A stretch of 64,000 nucleotides of DNA from Symbiodinium microadriaticum (taxonomy: Eukaryota; Sar; Dinophyceae; Suessiales; Symbiodiniaceae), in contig LSRX01000342.1 of the NCBI GenBank assembly GCA_001939145.1, positions 57,305 to 121,304 on the forward strand, read 5' to 3'. A program made the translations under genes and the position numbers. The notes below the pieces were generated by a model that was not told the origin of the DNA, made no database searches, and was given only the letters and a program-made list of their open reading frames with translations. Shown here piece after piece: positions 1 through 11,800 of this stretch (position 1 is the first letter of the stretch; each line of letters begins with the position of its first letter).

Positions 1-2040
1 ACTCAACACCCTCTTCCAACATCAAAGCCCCATATTCTAAACCCCTTTTTCAAAACCCTAAACTCTAAACCCCCCATATTCAACCTTACGTTAGACCCAA
101 CAAAGGCTCAAAGGAATTCGGCTCTTTTCCTGTGCAGTACGTTTGTGCTTCGGGGAGAAAAAACTTGGGGTGCAGGGTTGGGGTTACGGCTTCGGGTTTA
201 GTATAGGCGCCTTAATGTCTGGAACAGGGTGTTCGGGTATATTATACTAGAATTATGAAAAGGAACTCCCAAAAATAGTGGTCGTAATCATCTAGGCCCC
301 TCATATTTCGCCTGTCGGGACGTCAGTAGGACTAAAATGCAGTCTCCTAGTTGAAAGAAAGGTAAGTTGCGAGGAGGTGTGCTGATCAGGGGTGTACGCA
401 AACGACCAACTTATGCGAACTCGTTGCGGGTATTGTGGGAGACTGTCTGCTCCATTGCAACACCCTGAAAAGCGTAGAAATTCTACAAACCCTAAATCCA
501 AACAAGCATGCTGCTTTGCGTCCAGACCAATGACGGCCAACGCAATGCCGTTTGTAATGCCCATCATCAGCGAGATGAACTGGGTTTTGTTTGGGTGCAA
601 CGAAGAGCCCACATGTTTGAGTTGAGCACGGCATACTCCTCAAACTTCAGGAACTGTTTACCATGATGAGTTGAAGAATCTCTGTGATTGAGGGAGTTGC
701 GCCCAGTTCGGTGGTTCAAGATAAAGTGTCTGAGGGCTTCGGGCGCACGGACTGCTCAATGTGGATTGCGGAGTTTGGAGTTCAGGGATGAAAGGTTGAA
801 AGTTTGAGCTTCTGGTGTAATAGCAAGGAATCGCATGTGGTGACATGCAGATGTGTATGATGACGAAGGCCAGTGCTAACCAACACAGCTGCATAGGCAA
901 AGCCAATAGGGAACAACACGAAAAATCATGAGATATGGCAACAACTCCACTGTGGTGGCTCCGTAAACCCTAAACCTGGGATGATGCTTTTGGTACGGGA
1001 GTCATTGCTTTTAGGAATGAAGGGTCTCCCTGAGGTGGAGACCGGACCGCGGGCTGAGGTAGAAACCTTGAAACTTTTCCTCCAACTTTAGGGTTCAAGG
1101 GTCATGTAGGGCTCCTTTTAAAAGGATCTATAAGGGTTCTGTAAGGTGTTTAGGGTTTAGGGGTTTTGGGGTTTAGGGGTTTTGGGCCTGCTGGGAGATC
1201 CCCCTGAGCCCGAGAACCCATCCACACAAAAAACTGACATGGCGTAGATTCAAAAAACAACCTGGGAACCCTTTTGAAACAAGAGATTTCCCGACATCAT
1301 CCTAAACCCGAAAACCTGAGAGAAGAGTAACATAAGCGCACTAATTTAATAATTAGAATAGGGTTCTGGTGGATAAAAAAAAGGGGTTATCAGAAGGAGC
1401 CCCCAAGGTAGCATAGGCAATTACCAAGGCCCCAAACCCTAAACCCTCATCCCTAGACCCTAAACCCCAAACCCAAAGCCCCATAGTACCTTTGGCTCCC
1501 TGGCTCTTAGTTGGGAATTGGGGAAATGGATCTCCATGGTAGTCCCTTATAGGGTCCCCTCATGGTAGTCCCAATAACCCATTACTCAGAACCAGGCTCC
1601 TTAGAGCCCTAAACCCTGAACCCTAACCTCCCTAAACCCTGAACCCTAGACCCGAAACCCTAAACCCAAAGCCCCATACTACTTTTGGGTCGAGGGGCGG
1701 CTTTCAGCTTAAGGTACAACTCCATGGAGCCGAAGACGCCCTGCCGAAAGGCTGGCGTCGGCTTTTCGGAAAGCGGCTCTAAGGGTGTTTGAGCTTTAGG
1801 GCTTTAGGGCTTTCAGGTTTAGGGCTCTGGGGGTTTGGGGTGTAGGGCTTTGGGGTTTGGGGCTTTAGGGGTTTGGGGTGTAGGGCTGTAGGATGCTGTA
1901 GGGCTGTAGGATGCTGTAGGGCTTTGTGTTTAGGGCTTTTGGGCTTTGAGGTTTAGGGCTTTGGGGCTTTGAGAGTTAGGGCTTTAGGGCTTTGGGGTTT
2001 AGGGCTTTGGGGCTTAGGGTTTAAGGTAAAAGTTGTTGTT
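1..2040. repeat. Degenerate telomere-like (TTTAGGG/CCCTAAA) region without genes
   Basis: Short runs of CCCTAAA or TTTAGGG in both orientations (for example 1430-1470, 1600-1670, 1790-2020) alternate with unrelated AT/GC-balanced sequence. No ORF here resembles a known protein. Pure TTTAGGG meets a stop codon every seven codons in all six frames (Phe-Arg-Val-stop-Gly-Leu-Gly one way, Pro-stop-Thr-Leu-Asn-Pro-Lys the other), so short ORFs ending in FRV or starting in LNPK here are by-products. This is an interstitial, decayed tract and not a chromosome end, because the repeats are impure and change orientation. Confidence 0.8.
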
Positions 2041-2117
2041 GAGCTCCTTTTCTCGAGAAGGAGAAGGAGATGAGGGATCAGTTGGAGTATGGGGTTCACA
2101 GCTTAGGGGTTAGGGTC

Positions 2118-4600
2118 CCAACACAACAAGCCCAGCATCATGAGCATCAGCTGCGAAATGACCACTCCCAACACGACAAGCCCAGCATCATGAGAAACAC
2201 CAACCGCACCAATGGACACTTCCAACACAACAAGACCAGCATCATGAGTATCAGCCGCGATTCCAAAGACACCAATGGCCACCCGCAACACAACAAGCTC
2301 AGCATCATGAGCATCAGCCGCGATTCCAAAGACACCACTGGCCACTCCCAACACAAAACGCCCAGCATCATGAGCATCAGCCGCGATTCCACAGACACCA
2401 ATGCCACTCTCAACACAACAAGCCCAGCATCATGAGCATCAGCCGTGGTTCCAAAGTCAACAATGGCCACTCCCAACACAACAAGCCAAGCATCATGAGC
2501 ATCAGGCACGATTCCAAAGACATCAATGCCCAGTCCCAACACAACAAGACCAGCATCACGAGTATCAAGCGCAATTCCAAAGGCACCAATGGCCTCTCCC
2601 AACACAACAAGCTCATCATCATGAGCATCAGCCGCGTACTAGAGACAAAAATGCCCACTTCAACACGACAAGCCCAGCATCATGGGCATCAGCCGCGATT
2701 CCACAGACACCTCTGGCCACTCCCAAAACAGCAAGCTCAGCATCGTGAGCATCAGGCACGATTCCAAAGACACCACTGGCCACTCCCAACACAACAAGCC
2801 CAGCATCATGAGCATCAGCCGCGATTCCACAGACACCAATGCCACTCTCAACACAACAAGCCCAGCATCATGAGCATCAGCCGTGGTTCCAAAGTCAACA
2901 ATGGCCACTCCCAACACAACAAGCCAAGCATCATGAGCATCAGGCACGATTCCAAAGACATCAATGCCCAGTCCCAACACAACAAGACCAGCATCACGAG
3001 TATCAAGCGCAATTCCAAAGGCACCAATGGCCTCTCCCAACACAACAAGCTCATCATCATGAGCATCAGCCGCGTACTAGAGACAAAAATGCCCACTTCA
3101 ACACGACAAGCCCAGCATCATGGGCATCAGCCGCGATTCCACAGACACCTCTGGCCACTCCCAAAACAGCAAGCTCAGCATCGTGAGCATCAGCCGCGAT
3201 TCCAAAGACACCACTGGCCACTCCCAACACAAAACGCCCAGCATCATGAGCATCAGCCGCGATTCCACAGACACCAATGCCACTCTCAACACAACAAGCC
3301 CAGCATCATGAGTATCAGCCGTGGTTCCAAAGTCAACAATGGCCACTCCCAACACAACAAGCCAAGCATCATGAGCATCAGCCGCGATTCCAAAGGCACC
3401 AACGGCCATTCCCAACACAACAAGCCCATCATCATGAGCATCAGCCGCGTACTAGTGACAAATGCCCACCTCAACACGACACGCCCAGCATCATGAGCAT
3501 CAGCCGCGCTCCAAAAGGCACCAATGGCCACTCCCTACACAACAAGCCCAGCATCATGAGCATCAGTCGTGGTTCCAAAGTCACCACTGGCCACTCGCAG
3601 CACAACAAGCCCCCAGCATCACGAGCATCAGCCGCGAATCCAAAGGCACCAATGGCCACTCCCTACACAACAAGCCCAGCATCATGAGCATCAGCCGCGA
3701 TTCCAAAGACACCTCTGGCCACTCCCAACACAGCAAGCTCAGCATCATGAGCATCAGCCATGATTCCAAAGTCACCTATGGCCACCCGCAGCACAACAAG
3801 CCCAGCATCATGAGCATCAGCCGCGATTCCAAAGGCACCAATGGCCTCTCCCAACACAACAAGCTCATCATCATGAGCATCAGCCGCGTACTAGAGACAA
3901 AAATGCCCACTTCAACACGACAAGCCCAGCATCATGGGCATCAGCCGCGATTCCACAGACACCTCTGGCCACTCCCAAAACAGCAAGCTCAGCATCGTGA
4001 GCATCAGCCGCGATTCCAAAGACACCACTGGCCACTCCCAACACAAAACGCCCAGCATCATGAGCATCAGCCGCGATTCCACAGACACCAATGCCACTCT
4101 CAACACAACAAGCCCAGCATCAGCTGCAACTCCAAAACACCAATGGCCACTCCCCGCGATTCCAAAAAAAAACGATGGCCGCTCCCAACGCAACAAGCCC
4201 AGCATCATGAGCATCAGCCGCGACTCCAAGTGCAACAATGTTCACTCCCAACACAACACCCCCAGCATCATGTGCATCGGCCGCGACTCCACAGACACCA
4301 ATGGAACAAGCCCAGCATCGTGAGCATCAGCCGCGACTCCAAAGACGCCACTGGCCACTCCCAACGCAACAAGCCACAGCATCATGAGCATCAGCCGCGA
4401 TTCCAAAGATAGCAATGGTCACTCCCAACACAGTCACTCCCAACACGACGCCGCGATTACAAAAATCACCAATGGGAACTCCCAACATAGCAAGCCCAGC
4501 ATCATGAGCATCAGCCACGATTCCAAACACCAAATGGCCAGTCCCAACACCACAAGCCCAGCATCATGAGCATCAGCCGCGATTTCAAACGCACCAGCTG
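2118..4600. repeat. 63-bp minisatellite array with higher-order repeat
   Basis: About 39 units of ~63 bp, each carrying a core like GCATCATGAGCATCAGCC followed by a 'GATTCCAAAGACACCAATGG' segment. Unit divergence is patchy. A block of seven units (438 bp, three bases short of 7 x 63) is repeated almost exactly at 2401-2838 and 2839-3276, and parts recur near 3840-4110. Because 63 is a multiple of three, each frame gives a 21-residue protein repeat on both strands, so long ORFs (up to 354 codons) appear in several frames at once. Occasional 62- or 64-bp units switch frames. I see no other sign of coding and treat it as a non-coding tandem array; a repetitive protein cannot be excluded. Confidence 0.9.
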
Positions 4601-7252
4601 CTAATCCGAACATTAGGAGCTGCGAATCATTGCTAAGTCCAACAACCCAATCCACCATCTGGAGCATCAGCCGCCCCATCCTAACTCTGCAATCCCAGCA
4701 CCACCGCATCCAACATCCGGGAACCCTTATAAGACCCGAGAAAGACCCCCTTTTTGGACCAGAACCCTTGCGAGACCCTTGTAGCAGCTCTGCAGAAAGC
4801 CCCCTTTCGAACCCTCCTAGGACCCAAGGCAGCAAAGCAGAACCCTAAACCCTAAACCCTCCTAGGACCCGAGGAAGCACCCAGCAGGCCTGCATCACAG
4901 GAGAGAGGTCGCGCTGCACGGGCGAGAAGAGCCTCTCATGTTGCAGATGGGGGTTTACACACCACAGTCGGGCTTAGGGCTTAAGGGCTTAGGGTTTAGG
5001 GTTTAGGGCTTAAGGGCTTACGGGCTTAGGGTTTAGGGTTTAGGGTTTAGGGTCTAGGGATGTCTTAGGGGTCGAGGGGTTCGCAGGGTTCTGCAGGAAA
5101 TCGGGGTTTCTGGCTTTCGGGAACCCTCGACGAGTCCTGCCTGAACCTTGCCATGCATCGCCCTGATCGCAGAGCGCACACCCTAAACCCTAAACCTAAA
5201 CCCTAAGCTAGCTCTAAATCCAAACTCCTATGTCCTTCGCCCCCTTTCTGTAAGGCTGTTTCGGGTTTGAAAACTTCGGGATGTGTAGAGCCCCGGAGCA
5301 AAAGGACGGGAGGCCCCAAACAGAAGCCATGACTTGCAGAGTGCCTCAACCCCCCGTACATTGTCCCTACATCCTCGGCATAATGAACCCTGAACCTAAA
5401 CCCTAAACCCTTAACCCCAAACCCTAAACCCTAAACCCTAAACCGTGTTCCGTTTCTGCATCAAACAGCACGAAACCGCTGCGGGACCTCCTTAGGCGGC
5501 CTGAAGATTGAAATCTGGCAGTTCAGTAACCCCTCTGGGCAGTTTTCTAAACTAGGGTTCCTTAAAGGGATCTATAAGGGTTTCTGTAAGGGTTTCTATA
5601 GGGGCTTTTTTTAAGGGTGCAAAAAGGATTACAATAGGGGCAGTTCTCTAAGGTCCCCAATATAGTACGGCACGCTTATTAAAAAGGGAGCCTGAAAAGA
5701 GACCCTAATGTAGAGAACTACCCTTATAAAACCGATATAGTACCCTTACAGAAACCCTTATAGATCCCTTTAAGGAACCCTAAAACGAACTACCTTTACA
5801 CTATGAACGTGCCAGATTGGTCTGAGCTGCACGGCTCTGGGTTTGGGGCTTGCGGCCCTGGCATGTTATGCGTTGTATGCCTGATTTCATACATGCTTAT
5901 TCCGTTTTTTAAAGGGCCTCAGCATTGGGAATTGGGATGCCCTCTCGACTCCTTGGAAAACCCAGGGCATTACGTTACCGTTCAAACTCCATGGTTTTTA
6001 AGACTTCTGCGCTCACCTCCCCAAACCATGAGCCCGAAGCCCTGGATGTTCCACCCGAACACGAAGCTCTAGAGCGGGGCGGCTCTCGGCAGCCTTGGTT
6101 TCCCAGTATCCCCTTGGTAGTAAGGGTGCCTCTTTTTTATACTACTTGGTTTTTGATAAGGGAGCCCAAAAAAGAAAGAGGGCAAAAGGGTCCTACTGGG
6201 AAAGCTAGAAGCCTCTCAAAGCCAGGAATTTGCGCTCCTCCGTTGGAAGACACGATCTCGAGCTTTTAAGGTTCTCAAGCAAGGGCCTAACCCTTCACAA
6301 AGCCATAAGTGCAAAAAAAAATCTCAAACGCCTAAAGGGCCCCTAGCTATGTCTACACGAACAGCCTCAAAATCCCTGGACCCCAAACCCGGGAGCTCTT
6401 GAGCTGAGCCCTAAGTGAAGCCGAAAAGCCTTTTGAAGTAGAAAACCTTACTCAAACCCTAAACCCTAAACGCCTGAACCCTAAACCCGTCAAAGCCTAC
6501 TGTAATATCCAACCCCATAAACCCCCGCGACTCAGCGTCTGGCAGAAACAGCACGAAGATCGTGGTCAGACTCACCTTAGGGTTTGGGGTGTAGGATATA
6601 GAGCGAACGCTGAGGGCTTAGGGAGTCGGATTTGTGATCACGCCCGTGTTCCCCGTGATGGCGAGTCACGGCTTTGAGGCTTAGGGTGTTTACTAGCGCA
6701 AGCTTGAGGATTGCAGAGCTTTCTGCCTGTCGAGTCCTTTGCCAAAACCGCATGTTGTGCCTAGGGAGCTCACAGTGATGTAGGGGGGCCCGTACCCTTA
6801 AAAGGACCGAGAAGGAACCCTTAAAGGGAACCCTATTACAGAACCGTGTAGAACCCTATTAGCACCCTTAAAAGGACCTAAAAGAAAAACCCTTAAAGCC
6901 CCCTAAACCTTAAAGCCTAAACCCTAAACTCTAAACCCTAAACCTTCGATCCATTTTCGAATTTCCGAAATGCCGGAAGCCCCCCGGGAGCCCCCCAGAG
7001 CCCTGGAAGTTGCGGAAAACCGAAGCCTCCCACTTCCTCAGCTTCGAGGTGTTTGGTTCCGAATTCAGGGGTTTTAGGTTTAGGGCGTGGGGTTTTGCTG
7101 AAGGTTCAGGGTTTGAGGTTTAGGGTTCAGGGCTTAGGGTGTTGCTCAAGGTTCAGCGTTTGAGGTTTAGGGTTTAGGGCTTTGGGTTTTGCTTAAGGTT
7201 CAGGGTTTGAGGTTTAGGGTCTGGGGCTTAGGGTATTGCTTAAGGTTTGTTT
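4601..7252. repeat. Telomere-like tracts between minisatellite and TIR element
   Basis: Repeated CCCTAAA/TTTAGGG blocks (4840-4860, 4975-5060, 5175-5205, 5395-5445, 6455-6490, 6905-6945, 7080-7235) separated by unique sequence and by fragments with the motif CCTTTAAGGAACCCT and its relatives. No supportable gene. Confidence 0.7.
5636..5733. repeat. Palindromic MITE-like element, family P1, copy 1
   Basis: The left end GGGGCAGTTCTCTAAGGTCC and the right end, which reads GGGTAGTTCTCTACATTAGGG on the other strand without its final base, are imperfect inverted repeats. The interior (ATAGTACGGCACGCTTATTA and on) matches the interiors of the copies at 54441 and 61835. No ORF. Non-autonomous; the mobilising enzyme is unknown. 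Confidence 0.6.
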
Positions 7253-7260
7253 GGTTAGAG

Positions 7261-7303
7261 GTCGGAAAACGGCGCCTGCGTTTTGCTAGTTTTACGAAGA
7301 CAT
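7261..7303 (+). repeat. Left terminal inverted repeat
   Basis: Begins GTCGGAAAACGGCGCCTGCG. Perfect 43-bp inverse of 8812-8854. Contains the TAA stop (7292-7294, minus strand) of the internal ORF. Confidence 0.9.
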
Positions 7304-7987
7304 AGTGATATCATGCGAATGCTTGAACCAACTGCAGAGCGGCATGTGTAGAGAGAAGCGATGCGGAAGAACATGAGCATCAGGTGATAGCAGCGATGCG
7401 ATATAGCTTGTTGTCGTAGACAAGTACGCGTCGAAGTGATGATTGTAGGATACGAGGTCAAAGATTTTGTATTGTCGTCCACCGAGGTTTTCGAGTGTGT
7501 ACTGAATGATCTTCTTGCCTACTTTCGCATCAGTGGACCGCCAGTTGTAGACATAGGCTTGGCCATAGACGCCGGAATTGAAGATCTTTGGCTTACACTT
7601 CAGGGTGCAGACGAAGTGTTTGATGATGTGATGACCACCATCCCGTCGAGGATAGATGAAAATCTGCATTTTCGTGCCTTTGGGAAGCTCGCCTTTGAAA
7701 CCGAAGGGCTCGGGGAGCTGACTGAAATTGCTGATGCTGTTTGCATCGACGAAAGCCTTTTCGAGCTGAGCGAAGTCGATGTCGCGAGAGTGGTTGCTAA
7801 TGACATCGAACATATTAACCAAGGGGTTGTCGTGGATCTGGAGCAGAGTGATGGGCAGGATGAGCGGGTTGTAGATGCCGAGGGGAAGCTGGAGACTTAC
7901 CGGTTGAGGCAGTGCCCGACAAACCAAGGGAGTGACTGCTATCTTCATCTGCTCAAAGGTAAGATCCTCTGCTCGATGGTCCGACAT
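7292..7987 (-). CDS. Unrecognised protein inside TIR element
   Basis: 231 codons from the ATG at 7987. The frame stays open another 22 codons upstream without an ATG, so an upstream exon is possible. The translation has varied composition with many Tyr, Phe, Lys, His and Trp residues and no low-complexity stretch, unlike the acidic plus-strand ORF that overlaps it (7436-8056), which looks like its antisense shadow. Stretches such as PRRDGGHHIIKHFVCTLKC and GQAYVYNWRS look like a folded domain. I do not see a DDE/D triad, an HNH or another nuclease motif I can name. Its place between perfect inverted repeats suggests an element-encoded protein, but no transposase family is recognised. It may be a decayed or captured gene. 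Confidence 0.45.
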   Translation of the reverse strand: MSDHRAEDLTFEQMKIAVTPLVCRALPQPVSLQLPLGIYNPLILPITLLQIHDNPLVNMFDVISNHSRDIDFAQLEKAFVDANSISNFSQLPEPFGFKGELPKGTKMQIFIYPRRDGGHHIIKHFVCTLKCKPKIFNSGVYGQAYVYNWRSTDAKVGKKIIQYTLENLGGRQYKIFDLVSYNHHFDAYLSTTTSYIASLLSPDAHVLPHRFSLHMPLCSWFKHSHDITMSS

Positions 7988-8494
7988 GATCACGGAAACG
8001 AGAATGATCACCAATGCCCGTACCGACCGGCAATTAGTAGTTACTTGGGCCACTAAATACCATCGCGAGTGCAGCTGACATCCGAATCTAGTGAGAACGC
8101 ATGCAAAGCATCACGAGCATCAGTCGAATGCGTATTTTATGACGCGCGGCTGTATCTCTGCTTCTGTTTCTAGCAGTAGCAGTAATAGCAACAAGACGAA
8201 GCCGACTACGCAGATAACGTGATTAGTACTTGCAAAAATAACTAGGACTTCTACTACCGGGGCTATGTATGGTTCTGGCTCTAGTCGTAGTACTAGCACA
8301 CACACACATACACACACACAAACCTTTCCTCGGGAGTAAGACTACTTGAGTTACTAGAGCTAAACCCTGGCTGCCGAACTCGCCGCAGCTGCTGAGGGCA
8401 GTACCTGAGACAGGGCTTCGTCAAAATCCTAACAAATCCGAATTGCGAAACTTGCAAGGAAACCCCAAGGCGAAAAAATCAACAACATCCAAAA

Positions 8495-8760
8495 AGCCAA
8501 GAAACCAAAGAAACCAAAACCAAAACCAAAAAAGCCAAAATCCCAGCCGAGATGCCAAACCAAAACCAAAACCAAAACCAAAACCAAACAAACCAAAATC
8601 CCAGCCGGGATGCAAAACCAAAGAAACCAATTTTTTGGTTTTGGTTTTGGTTTGGCATCTCAGCTGGGATTTTGGTTTTTTTGGTTTTGGTTTTGGTTTT
8701 GGTTTGGCATCTCGGCTGGGATTTTGGTTTTTTTGGTTTTGGTTTTGGTTTCTTTGGTTT
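8495..8760. repeat. Large near-perfect palindrome (hairpin) in the TIR element
   Basis: The left arm (about 8495-8628) is made of AACCAAAACC runs interrupted twice by a segment like AAATCCCAGCCGAGATGCC. The right arm (8629-8760) is its near-perfect reverse complement. Arms are about 125-130 bp with almost no spacer, so either strand of DNA or RNA could fold into a long hairpin. ORFs on both strands here are low-complexity (Asn-Gln-Lys or Phe-Trp-Gly) and are not genes. Confidence 0.85.
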
Positions 8761-8811
8761 CGTTGGTTGTTGTGGCTCTAACCCTGGCGGTTTGGGGTCG
8801 GAAAACGACGC

Positions 8812-8854
8812 ATGTCTTCGTAAAACTAGCAAAACGCAGGCGCCGTTTTCCGAC
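8812..8854 (-). repeat. Right terminal inverted repeat
   Basis: Exact reverse complement of 7261-7303. It is embedded in a 76-bp palindrome (8788-8863). Confidence 0.9.
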
Positions 8855-8862
8855 CCCAAACC

Positions 8863-11800
8863 GGTTTAGGGTTTAGTTCAAGGTTTTCAGAGTTCCAGGC
8901 TTACGGTTCTACACCCCAAGACCCCAACCCCGAATCTGTGAGCCCAAGAGACCCTCCACCCCTTCGCCTGAAATTAAACCTCAATTATGCTCCGAAGAAT
9001 CGGTAATAGCAACCACTCATCTCCCCTAAACCCTAAACCCTAAACCCTAAACCCTTAAACCCTAAACCCTGAACCCATAGTACAACAAAGGGTATACCGC
9101 ATATTCCAAAGCCCCGTTCGAAGCACTGAGGCCCCCTGCTATTTCACTGCATCGCCCTTATAATCCGCATATATCTAAACAACAACTAATATCGGGGCCT
9201 CATAACTAGAAGAGGGTTTTGGGTTCTACTATACTATCTTTACAATAGGGACTGCATGGGGTCTACTGAATGATGAGGGTCCCAAAGAGTATCAGGACCT
9301 GAAGCACGTGAATCCGAAAATCCCACAGGCACAAGCGGCCTGAGTCACGGTGTAGAACACCTCGGCTTAGGTCTAGAGTCAAAGGAAACTACAGGTGGGG
9401 AGTTTAGGGTATATAGGGCTTCTATAAGGTATATAGAGCTTCTATAAGGCTCCTATAACGGTAACTGCCCACCTGAAATTGTCCTAGATAGAGTCTAGCC
9501 GCGCGGAGCGGAGCGTTGAAGCCTCAAACTCAGTGCTTAAAGTTTAGCGTTTCGGGCCCAGGGCTTGGGCTTTGGGGCTTGGTGCTTGGTGCTTGGTGCA
9601 AGGAGCATGCAAAATCGAGCACGAAGTAGGAGCAGGACAGTAAGAGCATAAGGGTTTAGGGTTTAAGGTTTAGGGGTTTAGGGCTTAGGGTTTAGGGTTT
9701 AGGGGGACAATAAGTCCAAGATAAAAGACTAGAGGGCGTAGAGCACGAAAGGACTGGAATTGCCGGAGGAAAGAGGTCTGGGTCTGAGGGAGGCCGTTTG
9801 CAACTCAACAGCATGGAGTGAAACGAGCGCGACGTTTCGGCGTGCCTGAACGAAGCCCGGTACCTTAAGCGTTTGGGTGTCAAGCCGTCCATGTCCGTGG
9901 TTGGTATCCTAAACGCTAAAACCCGAAAAGCCCCTAAATCCCCAAATCCTTAAACACTGAAGCTCTGGTACTGCCACATCTCTCCCTCAAGGATCCCTTG
10001 CTAAGCAAACCCTTTCCTGATGCAAGAAATGTTGTCCAAGTAAGGGGCGCTGTCGGTTGAGTTCGCGCAGGTGGGTGCAACCGGAGAATTACAGGGTTTA
10101 GGGCTGTATCCTTAGGGCCAGCGTTTAGGCCCAGTTTGCCGGTCTTTCGGAGGAGGCCATTGAGTCCCTGAGACCACCTTTACCAGAGAGTCCTGGCAGT
10201 TCCCAGGTAAAACATCCGTGGCGCCGGGATCGAACAACTTGGAAGCCCCCCTTCAGACAAAACATGCTTGGGATGACGACTCTTTACATGTAGACATGTA
10301 GGGATATTAACAGGGCTTTGTTAGGGTCTTGCAGAATGCCATCTGTATGACTAAACCCTAAACCCTAAACCCCTAAACCTAAACCCCTAAACCCTAAACA
10401 GTCTTCAAATGGTTTTTGGTAGGATTGAAACAATGAGGGTTCCAGGTCTGAGGTTTGGAATTCAGACGCACTTGGGGGGTCCTAAACCCTAAACCCTAAA
10501 CCCCTAAACCTAAACCCCTAAACCCTAAACAGTCTTCAAATGGTTTTTGGTAGGATTGAAACAATGAGGGTTCCAGGTCTGAGGTTTGGAATTCAGACGC
10601 ACTTGGGGGGTCCTAAACCCTAAACCCTAAACCCCTAAACGGGTCTCCGAAATCAGGGGACCCTCATACAGTACCCTAAACAGTAGGCTTCTTATTATAA
10701 GGACCCCAAAATAAGGCAGCCTAATTTTCGGAAACTCCAAAACCAAACCTCGAGCAGCAACAAAAACGAAAACACACGGAAACCCCGGAGCTCGCAAAAT
10801 CCCTGAAGTCCAGGTTAGGGTTCAGGTTTTAGGCATCCTGATTTCAGGTGTAATCTTTCAGGATCTCAACCCTAAACCCTAAAGCCTAGATTGTGCTTTC
10901 CGGTATAGGGCTTAGGTTGAAGCTGGGTGGGTTTCTCGGCCCTGAAGTTGCCAGGGAAACACCACGAGCACCAAACCAGAAACATCCCTGAGCGTAGTCT
11001 AAAACCCCCAAATCGTTTCAGGGTTTAGGGTTTAGGGTTTAACCCCAAATCTTGAATCCATGTAAAGCGCTAGACTATCCCAGCACACCCTTCAACCACA
11101 CTGAGGTCGCGTCATGCTGGCCTCAGGTGGCGCACTCTTCACATGCAGGGTGCTGTCGTGAGCAAGCTTTCAAAGGCTCTTCAAAGCTCACACCAACCCC
11201 ACTGTAAACCCTAAACCCCATTCACACCGTAAACCTCAACTAAACCCCGAAGCCAACCCTACAGCTCCAAATCCTCAGGAGGCTGTCTGTTAGAAACAAA
11301 AAACAAGCCGGGAAACCGAAACCACAAAACCCCTACACCCAAAACCCCAAGATCGATTCAGTCTTCTCAACGTGCGTATAGGACTAGGGGTTCAGTGGTC
11401 AGAGTTTTCGACTGCTCTTGCGTGGTTGCTTGCAAGACCGGGAGGAAGCAGAAAGTATAGCATATTGCTACAGCATGCTACAGCGCTTCTGTATAGTCTT
11501 CATGCGATTTCTGTTGAGCTTTTTGTCGCTCTGGGCTCACTGTACCATGGTAATGCAAAGCCATGCAGGTGGGATTAAGGAGAAGAGGACCACACATGCT
11601 CGCTGCCCTTCGCCGTTCGACACAGTTTCGAGGCTGGGAAGCTGTGATTGAAGTATGGTGCCGTTAGGTTGGATCGAAACCCCAACACCAAGACCCCAAA
11701 TTCCTCAACTATAAAACCCTAATGCAACGTCAGCCACAAAATTCCCGACACCTCAAACCCCAAGCGCTAGAATCCTACAGAAAGCATATTCATAACCACT

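Larger units (their letters stand above)
7253..8862. mobile_element. Candidate DNA transposon with 43-bp perfect terminal inverted repeats
   Basis: Bases 7261-7303 are the exact reverse complement of 8812-8854 (43 of 43). Similarity continues imperfectly outward to about 7253 and 8862. Inside are one minus-strand ORF (7292-7987) whose stop codon lies within the left repeat, a CA run at 8297-8321, and a large foldback at 8495-8760. The right end is itself a palindrome: 8788-8811 and 8840-8863 are 24-bp arms with one mismatch, so the terminal sequence is present there in both orientations. The flanks are telomere-like (TTTAGGG) on both sides, and no clear target-site duplication could be seen. 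Family not recognised. It could be a non-autonomous or foldback-type element. Confidence 0.7.

Noticed and set aside
1-500. Chromosome end (true telomere)
   Set aside because: Repeats are impure, sparse and change orientation; no pure TTTAGGG array reaches the window edge.
2432-3496. 354-codon ORF of His/Gln/Ser-rich repeats
   Set aside because: It crosses frame-switching minisatellite units, and equal ORFs exist in other frames and on the other strand, as expected from a 63-bp period.
7436-8056. 206-codon plus-strand ORF opposite the TIR-element ORF
   Set aside because: Its acidic, Val-rich composition is typical of an antisense frame; the minus-strand frame has the more protein-like composition. 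Only one is likely coding.
8443-8876. Asn/Gln/Lys- and Phe/Trp/Gly-rich ORFs
   Set aside because: They fall in the AACCAAAACC palindrome and appear on both strands; low complexity only.
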